This document shows positions 1 to 7,612 of a stretch of 64,000 nucleotides of DNA, one piece after another. The stretch spans positions 62,001-126,000 of the forward strand of contig CAWKKJ010000014.1 in NCBI GenBank assembly GCA_963850205.1. The letters are read 5' to 3'. Source of the stretch: JACVRW01 sp963850205. Its GTDB lineage: Bacteria; Actinomycetota; Thermoleophilia; Solirubrobacterales; Thermoleophilaceae. Position 1 is the first letter of the stretch; each line of letters begins with the position of its first letter. The notes below the pieces were generated by a model. That model worked only from the letters and a program-made list of their open reading frames with translations. It searched no databases and had not been told where the DNA came from. A program made the position numbers and the translations under genes.

Positions 1-125
1 CGGGCGAGCTCGGCTGGGACGAACAGACGATCCAGCAGCAGCTCGCCGGCTGGCGGGCCGACGCCCAGGCCGAGGGCCTTCTGCCCGACGCCGGCCCGGC
101 GCCCGCGCCGGTCGAGGCGGCATGA
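1..125 (+). CDS. C-terminal end of an upstream gene, possibly glycerol-3-phosphate dehydrogenase
   Basis: Only the last 40 or so codons are present, reading in frame to a TGA at 123-125. The tail has a GELGWDEQ motif, a helical stretch and a Pro/Ala-rich end. The GWD element followed by an Arg/Glu-rich helix resembles the C-terminus of actinobacterial aerobic glycerol-3-phosphate dehydrogenase (GlpD), but this is a weak match on a short fragment. The stop overlaps the ATG of folP (ATGA), so the two genes are probably co-translated. Confidence 0.35.
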   Translation, partial: GELGWDEQTIQQQLAGWRADAQAEGLLPDAGPAPAPVEAA

Positions 126-997
126 GGCTGCGGCTGCGAGATCGCGTCGTCGAGCCGGCCGGGCCGCTGGTCATGGGCATCGTCAACGCCACCCCCGACT
201 CGTTCTCCGATCCCCCCGGCCCCAAGCCGGCGGCCGAGATCACAGAGAGGGCGCTGGCCCAGGTGGCGGCCGGCGCCGCGCTGGTCGACATCGGCGGCGA
301 ATCCGGCCGCACCGACACCGCGGCGGTGAGCACCGACGAGGAGATCGCCCGCGTGGTGCCGGCGATCGAGCGGCTGGCGGACGAGGGGGTGGCTGTGTCG
401 GTCGACACCTGGCGCGCGCCGGTGGCGCGGGCGGCGCTGGCGGCGGGGGCGGCCATGGTCAACGACGTGAGCGGCCTCTCGGACCCCGGCGTGGCCGAGG
501 CCTGCGCCGAGACGGGCGCCGGGCTCGTGATCACCCACACCCGCATCCCCCCGAAGACCAAGGGCTTTCCCGACTACGCCGACCTCGTCGCCGACGTGAT
601 CGCCTTCCTCGACCAGCGCTCCGAGGCGGCGCGGGCGGCCGGCGTGTCGGCCGAGCAGCTGGTGCTCGACCCCGGGATCGACCTGGCCAAGACGCCGGCC
701 CAGTCGGTGGAGCTGCTGCGCCGGCTGGAGGAGCTGACCGTGCTGGGCCGGCCGCTGCTGGTGGCCGTCTCGCGCAAGGACTTCCTCGGCGCGCTGACCG
801 GGCGCTCGCCCGCCGGGCGGCTGGCGGGCACGCTGGCTGCCCTGTGGGCGGCCGCGGACGGCGGCGCCGAGATCCTGCGTGTGCACGACGTGGCCGAAGC
901 CCGCGACTTCCTGGCCGTCCGCGCCGCGCTCAACGGCGGCGTGCCGGTGGACACCGAGCTCCGGCTGGACCTCGAGCTGCGCCGGGAGGCCGTGTGA
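122..997 (+). CDS. folP: dihydropteroate synthase family protein (FolP-like)
   Basis: A 291-aa TIM-barrel enzyme expected to join p-aminobenzoate to dihydropterin pyrophosphate in cytosolic folate synthesis. Family landmarks appear in order: the pterin-site motif MGIVNATPDSFSD, DIGGES, VSVDT, VNDVSG, LDPGID, the VSRKDFLG lysine and the terminal LRVHD Arg-x-His pair. The mobile loop that normally reads GGESTRPG is GGESGRTD here, so the conserved Thr and the Pro-Gly are lost, and the usual MHM segment is THT. It may therefore be a divergent paralogue, as FolP2 is in mycobacteria. The start overlaps the upstream stop and its own stop overlaps the next GTG (GTGA). Confidence 0.85.
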   Translation: MRLRLRDRVVEPAGPLVMGIVNATPDSFSDPPGPKPAAEITERALAQVAAGAALVDIGGESGRTDTAAVSTDEEIARVVPAIERLADEGVAVSVDTWRAPVARAALAAGAAMVNDVSGLSDPGVAEACAETGAGLVITHTRIPPKTKGFPDYADLVADVIAFLDQRSEAARAAGVSAEQLVLDPGIDLAKTPAQSVELLRRLEELTVLGRPLLVAVSRKDFLGALTGRSPAGRLAGTLAALWAAADGGAEILRVHDVAEARDFLAVRAALNGGVPVDTELRLDLELRREAV

Positions 998-1782
998 GCA
1001 CGATCACGATCGCCCAGCTCTCCGACCTGCACTGCGGTTCAGCCCACTTCGTGCCCAGCCTGCTGGATCGCGCGCTCGTCGAGGTCAATGAGCTGGAGCC
1101 CGACGTGGTCATCGTCTCCGGCGATCTCACCGACTTCGGGCTGCGGGGCGAGTACCAGCTGGCCGCGGACTACCTGGCGCGCATCGCCTGCGAGTACGTG
1201 ATCGTCATTCCCGGCAACCACGACTCCCGCAACGTCGGTTACGTCCACTTCGAGGAGCTGGTGGGCGAGCGCCGCTCGGTCCTCCACCACGAGGGCGTCT
1301 CGATCGTCGCCGTCGACTCCACCGAGCCCGACCTCGACCATGGCGTGATCGGCCGCGGCCGCTACCAGTGGATCATCGATCGCTTCGCGGAAAGCGAGGC
1401 CTTCCTGCGCATCTTCGTGCTGCACCACCACCTGCTGCCGGTCCCGGGCACCGGCCGCGAGCGCAACGTGGTACACGACGCGGGCGACACGCTGGAGACC
1501 CTGCAGCGAGCTGACGTCCACCTCGTCCTGTCCGGTCACAAGCATGTGCCCTACGCCTGGGAGCTCGAGAACCTGTTCGTCGTCAACGCGGGCACGGTCT
1601 CGACGACCCGCCTGCGGGGGAAGACCAAGCCCTGTTACAACCTGATCGAGGCGTCTCCCGAGCGGGTGACGGTGTTCCGCAAGTACCCGTTCCACGAGCA
1701 GGACGCAATCATCTCGTTCGACCCTCGTACCTATGAGTACGAGAAGGACAAGTCGCTGCTGGGGGAGACCGCGCACGGGTAG
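994..1782 (+). CDS. calcineurin-like metallophosphoesterase (Icc/CpdA type)
   Basis: A 262-aa cytosolic dinuclear metal phosphoesterase. All metal-binding motifs are visible: DLHCG near residue 10, GDLTD near 42, GNHDSR near 71, a His in VLHHHLLP and the C-terminal GHKH. The family includes class III cyclic-nucleotide phosphodiesterases and other phosphomonoesterases; the substrate cannot be told from sequence. The GTG start at 994 overlaps the folP stop, and longer readings upstream are antifolP-frame sequence, so this start is preferred. The two genes look translationally coupled. Confidence 0.85.
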   Translation: MSTITIAQLSDLHCGSAHFVPSLLDRALVEVNELEPDVVIVSGDLTDFGLRGEYQLAADYLARIACEYVIVIPGNHDSRNVGYVHFEELVGERRSVLHHEGVSIVAVDSTEPDLDHGVIGRGRYQWIIDRFAESEAFLRIFVLHHHLLPVPGTGRERNVVHDAGDTLETLQRADVHLVLSGHKHVPYAWELENLFVVNAGTVSTTRLRGKTKPCYNLIEASPERVTVFRKYPFHEQDAIISFDPRTYEYEKDKSLLGETAHG

Positions 1783-1806
1783 GTCACCAGCTGGCGCGTC
1801 CCCGTC

Positions 1807-1831
1807 GTTTTCCCGTTCACCCGCGGGGTAG
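1807..1831 (+). promoter_or_regulatory. candidate SigB/SigF-type stress promoter
   Basis: GTTT at 1807-1810 and GGGTAG at 1826-1831 are separated by 15 nt, close to the GTTT-N14-16-GGGTAT pattern of actinobacterial general-stress sigma factors. It lies 38 nt upstream of the SRPBCC gene, with an AGGAGG ribosome site at 1858-1863 between them. Assignment is by pattern only. Confidence 0.4.
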
Positions 1832-1868
1832 CCGAACAGCGAGCGAAATCGACGAACAGGAGGACACG

Positions 1869-2330
1869 GTGTCAGCCACTGTGGAGCAGACGATTCAGGT
1901 CGATGTGCCCATCCGGCAGGTCTACGACCAGTGGACGCAGTTCGAGGAGTTCCCCCGCTTCATGGAGGGGATCGAGGAGATCCGCCAGATAGACGACCGC
2001 AAGGTGCATTGGGTGGCCGAGTTCGGCGGTGAGCGTCACGAGTGGGACGCGGAGATCACCGAGCAGAGCCCCGAGGAGCGCGTGGCCTGGCGCAACGTCA
2101 GCGGCAAGGACAACGCCGGCGTGGTCACCTTCCACAGGATCGACGACGACACCACGCGGGTCGCGGTCCAGATGGACTGGGCTCCGGAGAGCATCAGGGA
2201 GAAGATCGGCTCGGCGCTCGGCGCCGACGACAGCCGGGTCAGGGGCGACCTCGAGCGCTTCAAGGAGTTCATCGAGTCGCGCGGCTCGGCCACCGGGGAG
2301 TGGCGCGGCGAGGTTCCGCGGGACGCCTGA
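1869..2330 (+). CDS. SRPBCC / START-like domain protein (cyclase/dehydrase type)
   Basis: A 153-aa single-domain protein of the SRPBCC (helix-grip, polyketide cyclase-like) superfamily. The N-terminal strand VEQTIQVDVPIRQVYDQWTQ and the FEEFPRFMEGIEEI segment are typical, and the end has the long C-terminal helix. Such proteins bind hydrophobic ligands in a deep pocket; no enzymatic residue set can be assigned. The GTG start follows a strong AGGAGG with good spacing. It is monocistronic, and a stress-type promoter upstream suggests a general-stress role, which is inference. Confidence 0.75.
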   Translation: MSATVEQTIQVDVPIRQVYDQWTQFEEFPRFMEGIEEIRQIDDRKVHWVAEFGGERHEWDAEITEQSPEERVAWRNVSGKDNAGVVTFHRIDDDTTRVAVQMDWAPESIREKIGSALGADDSRVRGDLERFKEFIESRGSATGEWRGEVPRDA

Positions 2331-2368
2331 CCACGCACTGACATAGCCGCGCGGGCGACAATGCGCGC

Positions 2369-3563
2369 GTGGCGGAGGGCCCGGTCATCGCGCTGGTGGA
2401 CGGAGAGCACCATCCCTCCGCCGTGCGCGCCGTGCTCGACCGGCTCGACGCCGAGCGCGGCGTCGCCGGCGTCGTCTTCCTCGGCGGCGAGGAGAAGCTC
2501 GGACCCGAGCCCCTCGACGTGCAGTACGGCCGGCCGGTGCGGGAGGGCGGCGACGGGCTGCGCGAGCTGGCGCCGCGCGCCGTCGCCGTGGTCGATCTGG
2601 CCGACGAACCGGTGCTGCCCGCGAGCGCGCGGCTGGGTCTCGCGGCCCTGGCGCTCCACCTGGGCCTCGCCTACGAGGCCCCGGGGGCGCGGATGGAGCC
2701 GCCCGTCTACGAGCCGGTGCCGTTCGACGGGCCCACGCTGGCGGTGATCGGCACCGGCAAGCGCACCGGCAAGACCGCCGTGGCCGGTCACTGGGCGGCG
2801 CTCCTGCGCGACCGCGGGGCCGAGCCCGTGATCGTCTGCATGGGCCGCGGCGGCCCCGCCGAACCGCTGGTGGCCGAGGCCGGGCACGGGCCTCGACGAC
2901 CTGCTCGCGATCGCCGGCCGGGGTGGCCACGCCGCCTCCGACTATCTCGAGGACGCCGTCCTGGCCGGGGTGCGCACGGTCGGCTGCCGGCGCGTGGGAG
3001 GCGGCCTGGCCGGGGCTCCGGCCGAGTCGAACGTGCCCGCCGGCGCGGCCCTGGCCGCCTCCCTGGCGCCCGGCGCGATCATCTTCGAGGGCTCGGGGGC
3101 CTGCATCCCGCCCGTGGAGGTGGACCGCACCGTGTGCCTGCTGGGCGCCGGGGCCACCGAGCCGTTCGCCGACTACCGGCTGCTGCGAGCGGACCTGGTG
3201 CTGGCCGCTGCGGGAGCGCAGGCGCCGCCGCCCGGGGCGATCCCGATCTCGCTGGAGCCGGAGCCGGCGGAACCGGTGCCGGCCGGCGCCCGCGTTGCGA
3301 TCTTCACCACCGGGGGGCCCGCGCCGCCGGGGCTGGAGCCGGTCGTGATCTCGACCAACCTGGCCCGCCGACGCGCTCTGGCCGCCGATCTCGACCGCGC
3401 GGCCGCCGACCGCTGCGACGTCTACCTGACCGAGCTGAAGGCGGCGGCCGTCGACACCGTGGCCGTCCGCGCCCGGGCGGAGGGGGCGCGGGTGATCTTC
3501 CTGCGCAACCGGCCCGTCGGCGCCGACGAGGCCCTCGTCAAGCTGTACGCCGATGTCGCCTGA
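2369..3563 (+). CDS. cpgS: cyclic 2,3-diphosphoglycerate synthetase-like protein, with one frameshift
   Basis: The N-terminus ALVDGEHHPSAVRAVLDRL and the P-loop IGTGKRTGKTAV (about residues 127-138) match archaeal cyclic 2,3-diphosphoglycerate synthetase, which closes 2,3-diphosphoglycerate to its cyclic anhydride using ATP. After about residue 170 the reading continues in another frame (LDDLLAIAGRGGH, then IIFEGSGACIPPVE and VYLTELKAAAVDTV). One extra base explains this, most simply a third G in the run at 2882-2884; corrected length is about 397 aa. GACAAT at 2357-2362, six nt before the GTG, could be a -10 for a leaderless transcript. The 3' end overlaps the 2-phosphoglycerate kinase gene, which makes the substrate. 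Confidence 0.75.
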
Positions 3564-4398
3564 GACGATCGTCGTCCACAAGGGCCACGGGCTGCCCTTC
3601 TCGAAGGGGCTGATGGCCCAGTCGCTCCAGGCCAGCGGGCTCTCACCCGAGCGCTCCTTCGAGCTGGCCCGCGAGATCGAACGCCGGCTGGCGCTGCGCG
3701 GCGACGCCGAGGTGGGAGTGGAGGGACTCGACGGCCTCTGTCTCGAGGTGCTGCGTGCGGAGGAGGGGGAGAGCGCGGTGCGCCGCTACCAGAGCTGGCG
3801 CCGCCTTGACCGGCTCGACCGCCCGCTCGTCGTCCTGATCGGGGGCACCACGGGAGTGGGCAAGTCCACGCTGGCCACGATGCTGGCCGCGCGGCTCGGC
3901 ATCACCCGCGTGATCGCCAGTGACGTGATCCGGCAGGTGCTGCGCGCCTTCTTCACCGCGGAGGCCATGCCCACGGTCCACCACTCCGCCTTCGCCGCCG
4001 GGGGCCTGGAGGGCTACGCAGACCAGGCCGAGCGCGTGGCCACGGGCATCGCGGCGATCACCGAGCGCGCGGCCAACGAACGCCAGCCGGTGATCGTGGA
4101 GGGCGTGCACGTGCTGCCCGGTGCACTCGATCCGGGGCTCAGGGAGCGATGCGTGGCGGTGGAGGCCCTGGTGGCGGTGGAGGATCCCGAGCTGCACCGC
4201 GGGCACTTCTCGCACCGGCCCGGCGACCGGCCCGCGCAGCGCTACCTGGCGGCGTTCGAGGACATCCGGGTGCTCCAGGCCCACCTGCTGGAGAACGCGC
4301 TCGCCTACGGGGTGCCGGTGATCGACAACGCGAACGTGGACGAGGCGCTCGGCCGGCTGATGGAGCTGGTGCTGGATGCGGTGGAGGAGGCCACCTGA
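3553..4398 (+). CDS. 2-phosphoglycerate kinase-like protein
   Basis: A 281-aa P-loop kinase. Residues 1-90 form an ATP-cone-like N-terminal region (VHKGHGLPFSKGLM, RSFELAREIERRL). The kinase core follows, with P-loop GGTTGVGKST at residues 97-106, IASDVIRQVLRAFF after it and IVEGVHVLPG further on. This architecture is that of archaeal 2-phosphoglycerate kinase, which makes 2,3-diphosphoglycerate from 2-phosphoglycerate and ATP. The ATG lies inside the last codons of the cpgS-like gene (11-nt overlap), so the pair is one operon encoding successive steps to cyclic 2,3-diphosphoglycerate. Function is inferred from family and neighbour. Confidence 0.8.
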   Translation: MSPETIVVHKGHGLPFSKGLMAQSLQASGLSPERSFELAREIERRLALRGDAEVGVEGLDGLCLEVLRAEEGESAVRRYQSWRRLDRLDRPLVVLIGGTTGVGKSTLATMLAARLGITRVIASDVIRQVLRAFFTAEAMPTVHHSAFAAGGLEGYADQAERVATGIAAITERAANERQPVIVEGVHVLPGALDPGLRERCVAVEALVAVEDPELHRGHFSHRPGDRPAQRYLAAFEDIRVLQAHLLENALAYGVPVIDNANVDEALGRLMELVLDAVEEAT

Positions 4399-4421
4399 CG
4401 CATGCACTAGGGTGCGCCGCC

Positions 4422-5600
4422 ATGGCCGTTCTGCAACGCAAGGACCTCGAGGAAAGCCCGCTGGCCGACCTCCACGCGATCGCCTCGGAGCTTGGTCTCG
4501 AGGGCTACCGCGCCAAGCGCAAGGCCGATCTCATCGGCGCCATCCTGGGCGCGCAGGGGGTCGAGGAGGAGGCGCCCGACGAGCCCGACCAGCCCGACGA
4601 GGACGTCGAGCCCGACGAGGACGTCGAGCCCGACGAGGTGCCCTCGGACGAGGCGCTCGAAGGCCCCTCGGGCGCTCAGGCGGAGCCGGCCGAGGAGCCC
4701 GAGGAGGCTGAGGAGCCCGAGCCGGCCGAGGAGCCCGAGCCGGCCGAGGAGCCCGAGGAGGCGCAGGCGCGCGACGAGGAGCCGGAGCAGACCGTGAGCG
4801 GGGTGCTCGACATCCTGGCCAACGGCAGCGGCTTCGTCCGCCCCGACGCCTCCGGGCAGTCGCGCGACGACGTGTACATCTCGCCCGCCCAGATCCGCCG
4901 CTGCGAGCTGCGTGCCGGCGATGAGGTGAGCGGGCCGGTGCGCCCGCCCCGGCGCAGCGAGCGCCACCCGTCGCTGGTCCGGGTCGAGACCGTCAACGGC
5001 GGCCCGGCCGAGCCTCCCGAGCAGCGCCCCTGGTTCGACGATCTTCCCGCTGTCTTCGCCTCCGCTCGCCTTCCGGCGCCGCCGGTGCTCGACCCGGTGC
5101 CCTTCGGACGCGGTTCGCGCGTGGCCATCGCCGGCCCGCCCGGCGCGGGGGCCACCACGCTGCTGCGCCAGCTTGCCGGCGAGCTCAACGGCCTCGACGA
5201 CGTCGAGGTGCAGGTCGTCCTGGTGGGCGTCCGTCCCGAGGAGGTCACCGAGTGGCGGGCCGCCGAGGGCCTACCGGTGAGCGGTGGCGGCTTCGACCGC
5301 TCGCCCGACGCCCAGGCTCAGGCGGCCGAGCTGGCCGTCGAGAGGGCCAAGCGGCGGGCCGAGCGCGGCGGGCACGCGGCCGTGCTGGTCGACTCGCTGG
5401 AGTCGCTGCCCGCGGGCGTGCGGCGACGACTGTTCGGGGCCGCCCGAGCGACCGAGGAGGGCGGCAGCGTCACGGTGATCGCCGCCGCGGGCGACGACTC
5501 CGAGGCTCTGCGTTGGGCCACCACCCGGATCGTGCTCGACCCGGACGGCACCCTGGCGGCCGCGTGGAGCGGCACGCTCCAGGCCGACCGCCTGTCTTAA
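4422..5600 (+). CDS. short Rho-factor paralogue with degenerate ATPase site
   Basis: A 392-aa protein with the layout of transcription terminator Rho but much shorter than actinobacterial Rho. Residues 1-45 are a Rho N-terminal (SAP-like) domain. About 85 residues of Asp/Glu/Pro-rich repeats follow, then a cold-shock-like RNA-binding domain (VSGVLDILANGSGFVRPD, VYISPAQIRRCELRAGDEV) and a RecA-like core. The P-loop reads GPPGAGATT where Rho has APPKAGKT, so the catalytic Walker A lysine is Ala. The Walker B aspartate (LVDSLESLP) remains, but the R-loop and C-terminal helices are reduced. It probably does not hydrolyse ATP as Rho does; it may bind RNA or act on Rho. TAGGGT at 4408-4413 may be its -10. 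Confidence 0.75.
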   Translation: MAVLQRKDLEESPLADLHAIASELGLEGYRAKRKADLIGAILGAQGVEEEAPDEPDQPDEDVEPDEDVEPDEVPSDEALEGPSGAQAEPAEEPEEAEEPEPAEEPEPAEEPEEAQARDEEPEQTVSGVLDILANGSGFVRPDASGQSRDDVYISPAQIRRCELRAGDEVSGPVRPPRRSERHPSLVRVETVNGGPAEPPEQRPWFDDLPAVFASARLPAPPVLDPVPFGRGSRVAIAGPPGAGATTLLRQLAGELNGLDDVEVQVVLVGVRPEEVTEWRAAEGLPVSGGGFDRSPDAQAQAAELAVERAKRRAERGGHAAVLVDSLESLPAGVRRRLFGAARATEEGGSVTVIAAAGDDSEALRWATTRIVLDPDGTLAAAWSGTLQADRLS

Positions 5601-5635
5601 GCCGCAAGCGGCCGGCTCGGCCGGCTGCGCGCGGA
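5601..5635 (+). repeat. dispersed hairpin repeat, copy A
   Basis: Directly after the TAA of the Rho-like gene. CCGC, AA, a 9-bp stem with TCG triloop (GCGGCCGGC / GCCGGCTGC, one G-T wobble), GC, GCGG: an outer 4-bp stem, an internal loop and an inner stem. The same element occurs at 13180-13215, 23901-23939 and 25511-25550. There is no T tract. Here it separates convergent genes, so it could be a terminator. Confidence 0.7.
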
Positions 5636-5645
5636 CCGGTTGCGG

Positions 5646-7019
5646 CTACTCCACCCTGAGCGTCTGGGCCATGGTGGTCGGATGCACCTGGCACACCAGC
5701 CGGTAGGTGCCCTTCACCGTGGGCGTGACGCTGTAGCTGCCTCTCGTCTTCCCGGCGTAGCCGGATGAGAACCCGCGCGGGCCGTTGGCGACCGTCACGC
5801 TGTGCGGCCGGGTGCCGCCGAAGCTCCAGCTGACCGTCTGGCCCGCCTTCGCGGTGACCTTCCCCTGGCGGAAGAAGTCGTCGCCGATCTCCAGCGCCGA
5901 GCCGTCGAAGGGGGAGAAGCTCCCGCGCGGCTTGGACAGCTGCGGCACCACGAGCCCGTAGTCCGGGGTCCGGTCGAATCGCTTGGGCCGGTTGAGCTCG
6001 GTGATGTCGTTCGGCATCGGGCCGCAGCGCTCGACCGAGTCGTCCTCCACGAAGTACGTGGACCAGAAGCCCATGGCGTCGACGTGCAGGTTCTGGTTGT
6101 CGTGCACCGCCGTCCGGCGCAGCACCTCACCCTCGACGATCGGGATGCCCTTCATCGTCCCGTAGGCGCCCGTGCCGATCGGCCCGGGCTCGTGCAGGAT
6201 CGGGCGGATGGTGTTGTAGATGTGGCCGGCCGTGCCGTGGTAGACCGGCGCCTTGAACAGCCGGCGCCGGCAGGTGAGGCTGCTCAGCGTCTGGTACTTC
6301 CCGCCGCCGTGCTGGTGGTTCGAGGCCATCAGCAGCCGGCCGGAGAAGGGTGCCCTCCAGTCGCTCGAGTCGACGAAGTTGGAGCCCTTCTTGCCGCCGC
6401 CGGGCACGTCGTAGGCCATGAGCTTCAGCAGCTGCGCGCAGTTGCCGATCACCACCGGCGCGATCGACTTGCGCTTCTCGGTCGTGTAGCGCACCTTGGC
6501 CCGGACGTAGAAGCTCTTCGGCCGCTTGTAGTGGTTCATCACCATCGCGGTGAGACGCCAGTCGGGCGCCGACCCGTCCGCTCGCCGGTTGTTGATCCCG
6601 TAGCGGTCCCAGAACGCGGGGTTCCCCGTCCGCGGCACGCCGCCCACCGGGTGCTCCTCGCCGCGGCCGGAGATGAAGCCGGAGGTCTGCCAGCAGCTTC
6701 CGGCGGCCTGGTCCACGCGCCCGGGGGCGAAGTAGAGGAAGTGGTGCACCATCATCTTGGACGCCGGCAACGGCTTGGCGTCGGGCCGCTTGCTGTCGAC
6801 CAGCACCATCTCCTCGAAGCCCAGCACGTAGCCCGGCTTGGCCGGCGCCTGGCGGCCGTCGGCCTTCAGGGTCACGTTGTGCGTGTCGTGGACGTAGGGC
6901 AGCGTCTCGATCTTCGGCGAATGGAGCGTGAGCACCCGTTCCTTCGCCCCCGCCGCCGGCGCGAGCACCACGAGCATTGCGAGCACCGTTGCGGCGCCGA
7001 TCGCCAGCTTCTTCCTCAC
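5646..7019 (-). CDS. secreted copper protein: PHM/Nod19-like region plus C-terminal cupredoxin
   Basis: A 457-aa exported protein. Residues 1-25 are a signal peptide (KKLAIGAATVLAMLVVLAPAAGA). The last 75 residues look like a plastocyanin-type domain with candidate copper ligands: His in RPHSVT and Cys, His and Met in LVCQVHPTTMAQ. The N-terminal 350 residues contain MMVHHFLYFAPG and a late GIPIVEGEVLRRTAVHDNQ segment, reminiscent of copper type II monooxygenase/PHM-like and plant SURNod19 proteins, a tentative match. It may be a periplasmic or surface copper redox protein. The GTG start is supported by GGGGAGG about 5 nt upstream. Third of three minus-strand genes. Confidence 0.6.
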   Translation of the reverse strand: MRKKLAIGAATVLAMLVVLAPAAGAKERVLTLHSPKIETLPYVHDTHNVTLKADGRQAPAKPGYVLGFEEMVLVDSKRPDAKPLPASKMMVHHFLYFAPGRVDQAAGSCWQTSGFISGRGEEHPVGGVPRTGNPAFWDRYGINNRRADGSAPDWRLTAMVMNHYKRPKSFYVRAKVRYTTEKRKSIAPVVIGNCAQLLKLMAYDVPGGGKKGSNFVDSSDWRAPFSGRLLMASNHQHGGGKYQTLSSLTCRRRLFKAPVYHGTAGHIYNTIRPILHEPGPIGTGAYGTMKGIPIVEGEVLRRTAVHDNQNLHVDAMGFWSTYFVEDDSVERCGPMPNDITELNRPKRFDRTPDYGLVVPQLSKPRGSFSPFDGSALEIGDDFFRQGKVTAKAGQTVSWSFGGTRPHSVTVANGPRGFSSGYAGKTRGSYSVTPTVKGTYRLVCQVHPTTMAQTLRVE

Positions 7020-7056
7020 TCCAGCCTCCCCGAGATCTTGCAGAGCGGCTGCGAGA

Positions 7057-7527
7057 TTACCAGCCGCAGCGCCGGTAGGCGACGCTTTCCCACGAGGGCT
7101 CGGGCGACAGCTCGATCAGCTCGTGGTTGCGGTCGGGCTGGGCGTAGCCGAACGAGTGGTCGCTCTCGTCGAAGACCACCTCCAGCTCGCCCTCCATCAC
7201 CCGCTGGTCAAGCCAGGCGCCGCGGAACACCAGGCGGCGGATCCAGTGGACCAGTGACCGCTCCGAGGGACCGTTGAGGTCCCCCCAGCAGTCGTTGATG
7301 TGCTCGCCCAGGGCCGAGTGCGGCTCGGTCACCTCGCCGTTGACGGCCAGGTTGACCAGATCCTCGCGCTCCTCGTCTCCCAGCTCGCCCTCGACGAACC
7401 CGAGCTTGGCCGCGGCCTGCTCGACCCGCTCACAGAAGTCACGCTCGTTGAAGGTGAAGCGCAGCTCGCCGTACTCCAGAACGTAGTCGGAGCCGGACTC
7501 GTAGTTTCCGCGGCGGGTGGTGTCCAT
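7057..7527 (-). CDS. hypothetical protein
   Basis: A 156-aa acidic, soluble protein without signal peptide or membrane segment. I do not recognise the family. It has several Trp and aromatic residues (INDCWGDLNG, LVHWIRRLVFRGAWLDQ) and a Glu/Asp-rich C-terminal half ending YRRCGW. Coding is supported by normal codon use, an ATG start and its position 37 bp upstream of the secreted copper protein on the same strand, so the two could be co-transcribed. Confidence 0.6.
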   Translation of the reverse strand: MDTTRRGNYESGSDYVLEYGELRFTFNERDFCERVEQAAAKLGFVEGELGDEEREDLVNLAVNGEVTEPHSALGEHINDCWGDLNGPSERSLVHWIRRLVFRGAWLDQRVMEGELEVVFDESDHSFGYAQPDRNHELIELSPEPSWESVAYRRCGW

Positions 7528-7612
7528 CGGCAGAGGGCCGGCGGGAGGGCCGGCGTCGGCATCCTACGGCGGATTCCTGCCCCGTCGCAGGGCTGCAAGC
7601 GGGGTTGCACCG

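Noticed and set aside
4560..4790. Short direct repeats as a satellite or CRISPR-like array
   Set aside because: They encode the acidic Asp/Glu/Pro linker of the Rho-like protein and have no spacer structure.
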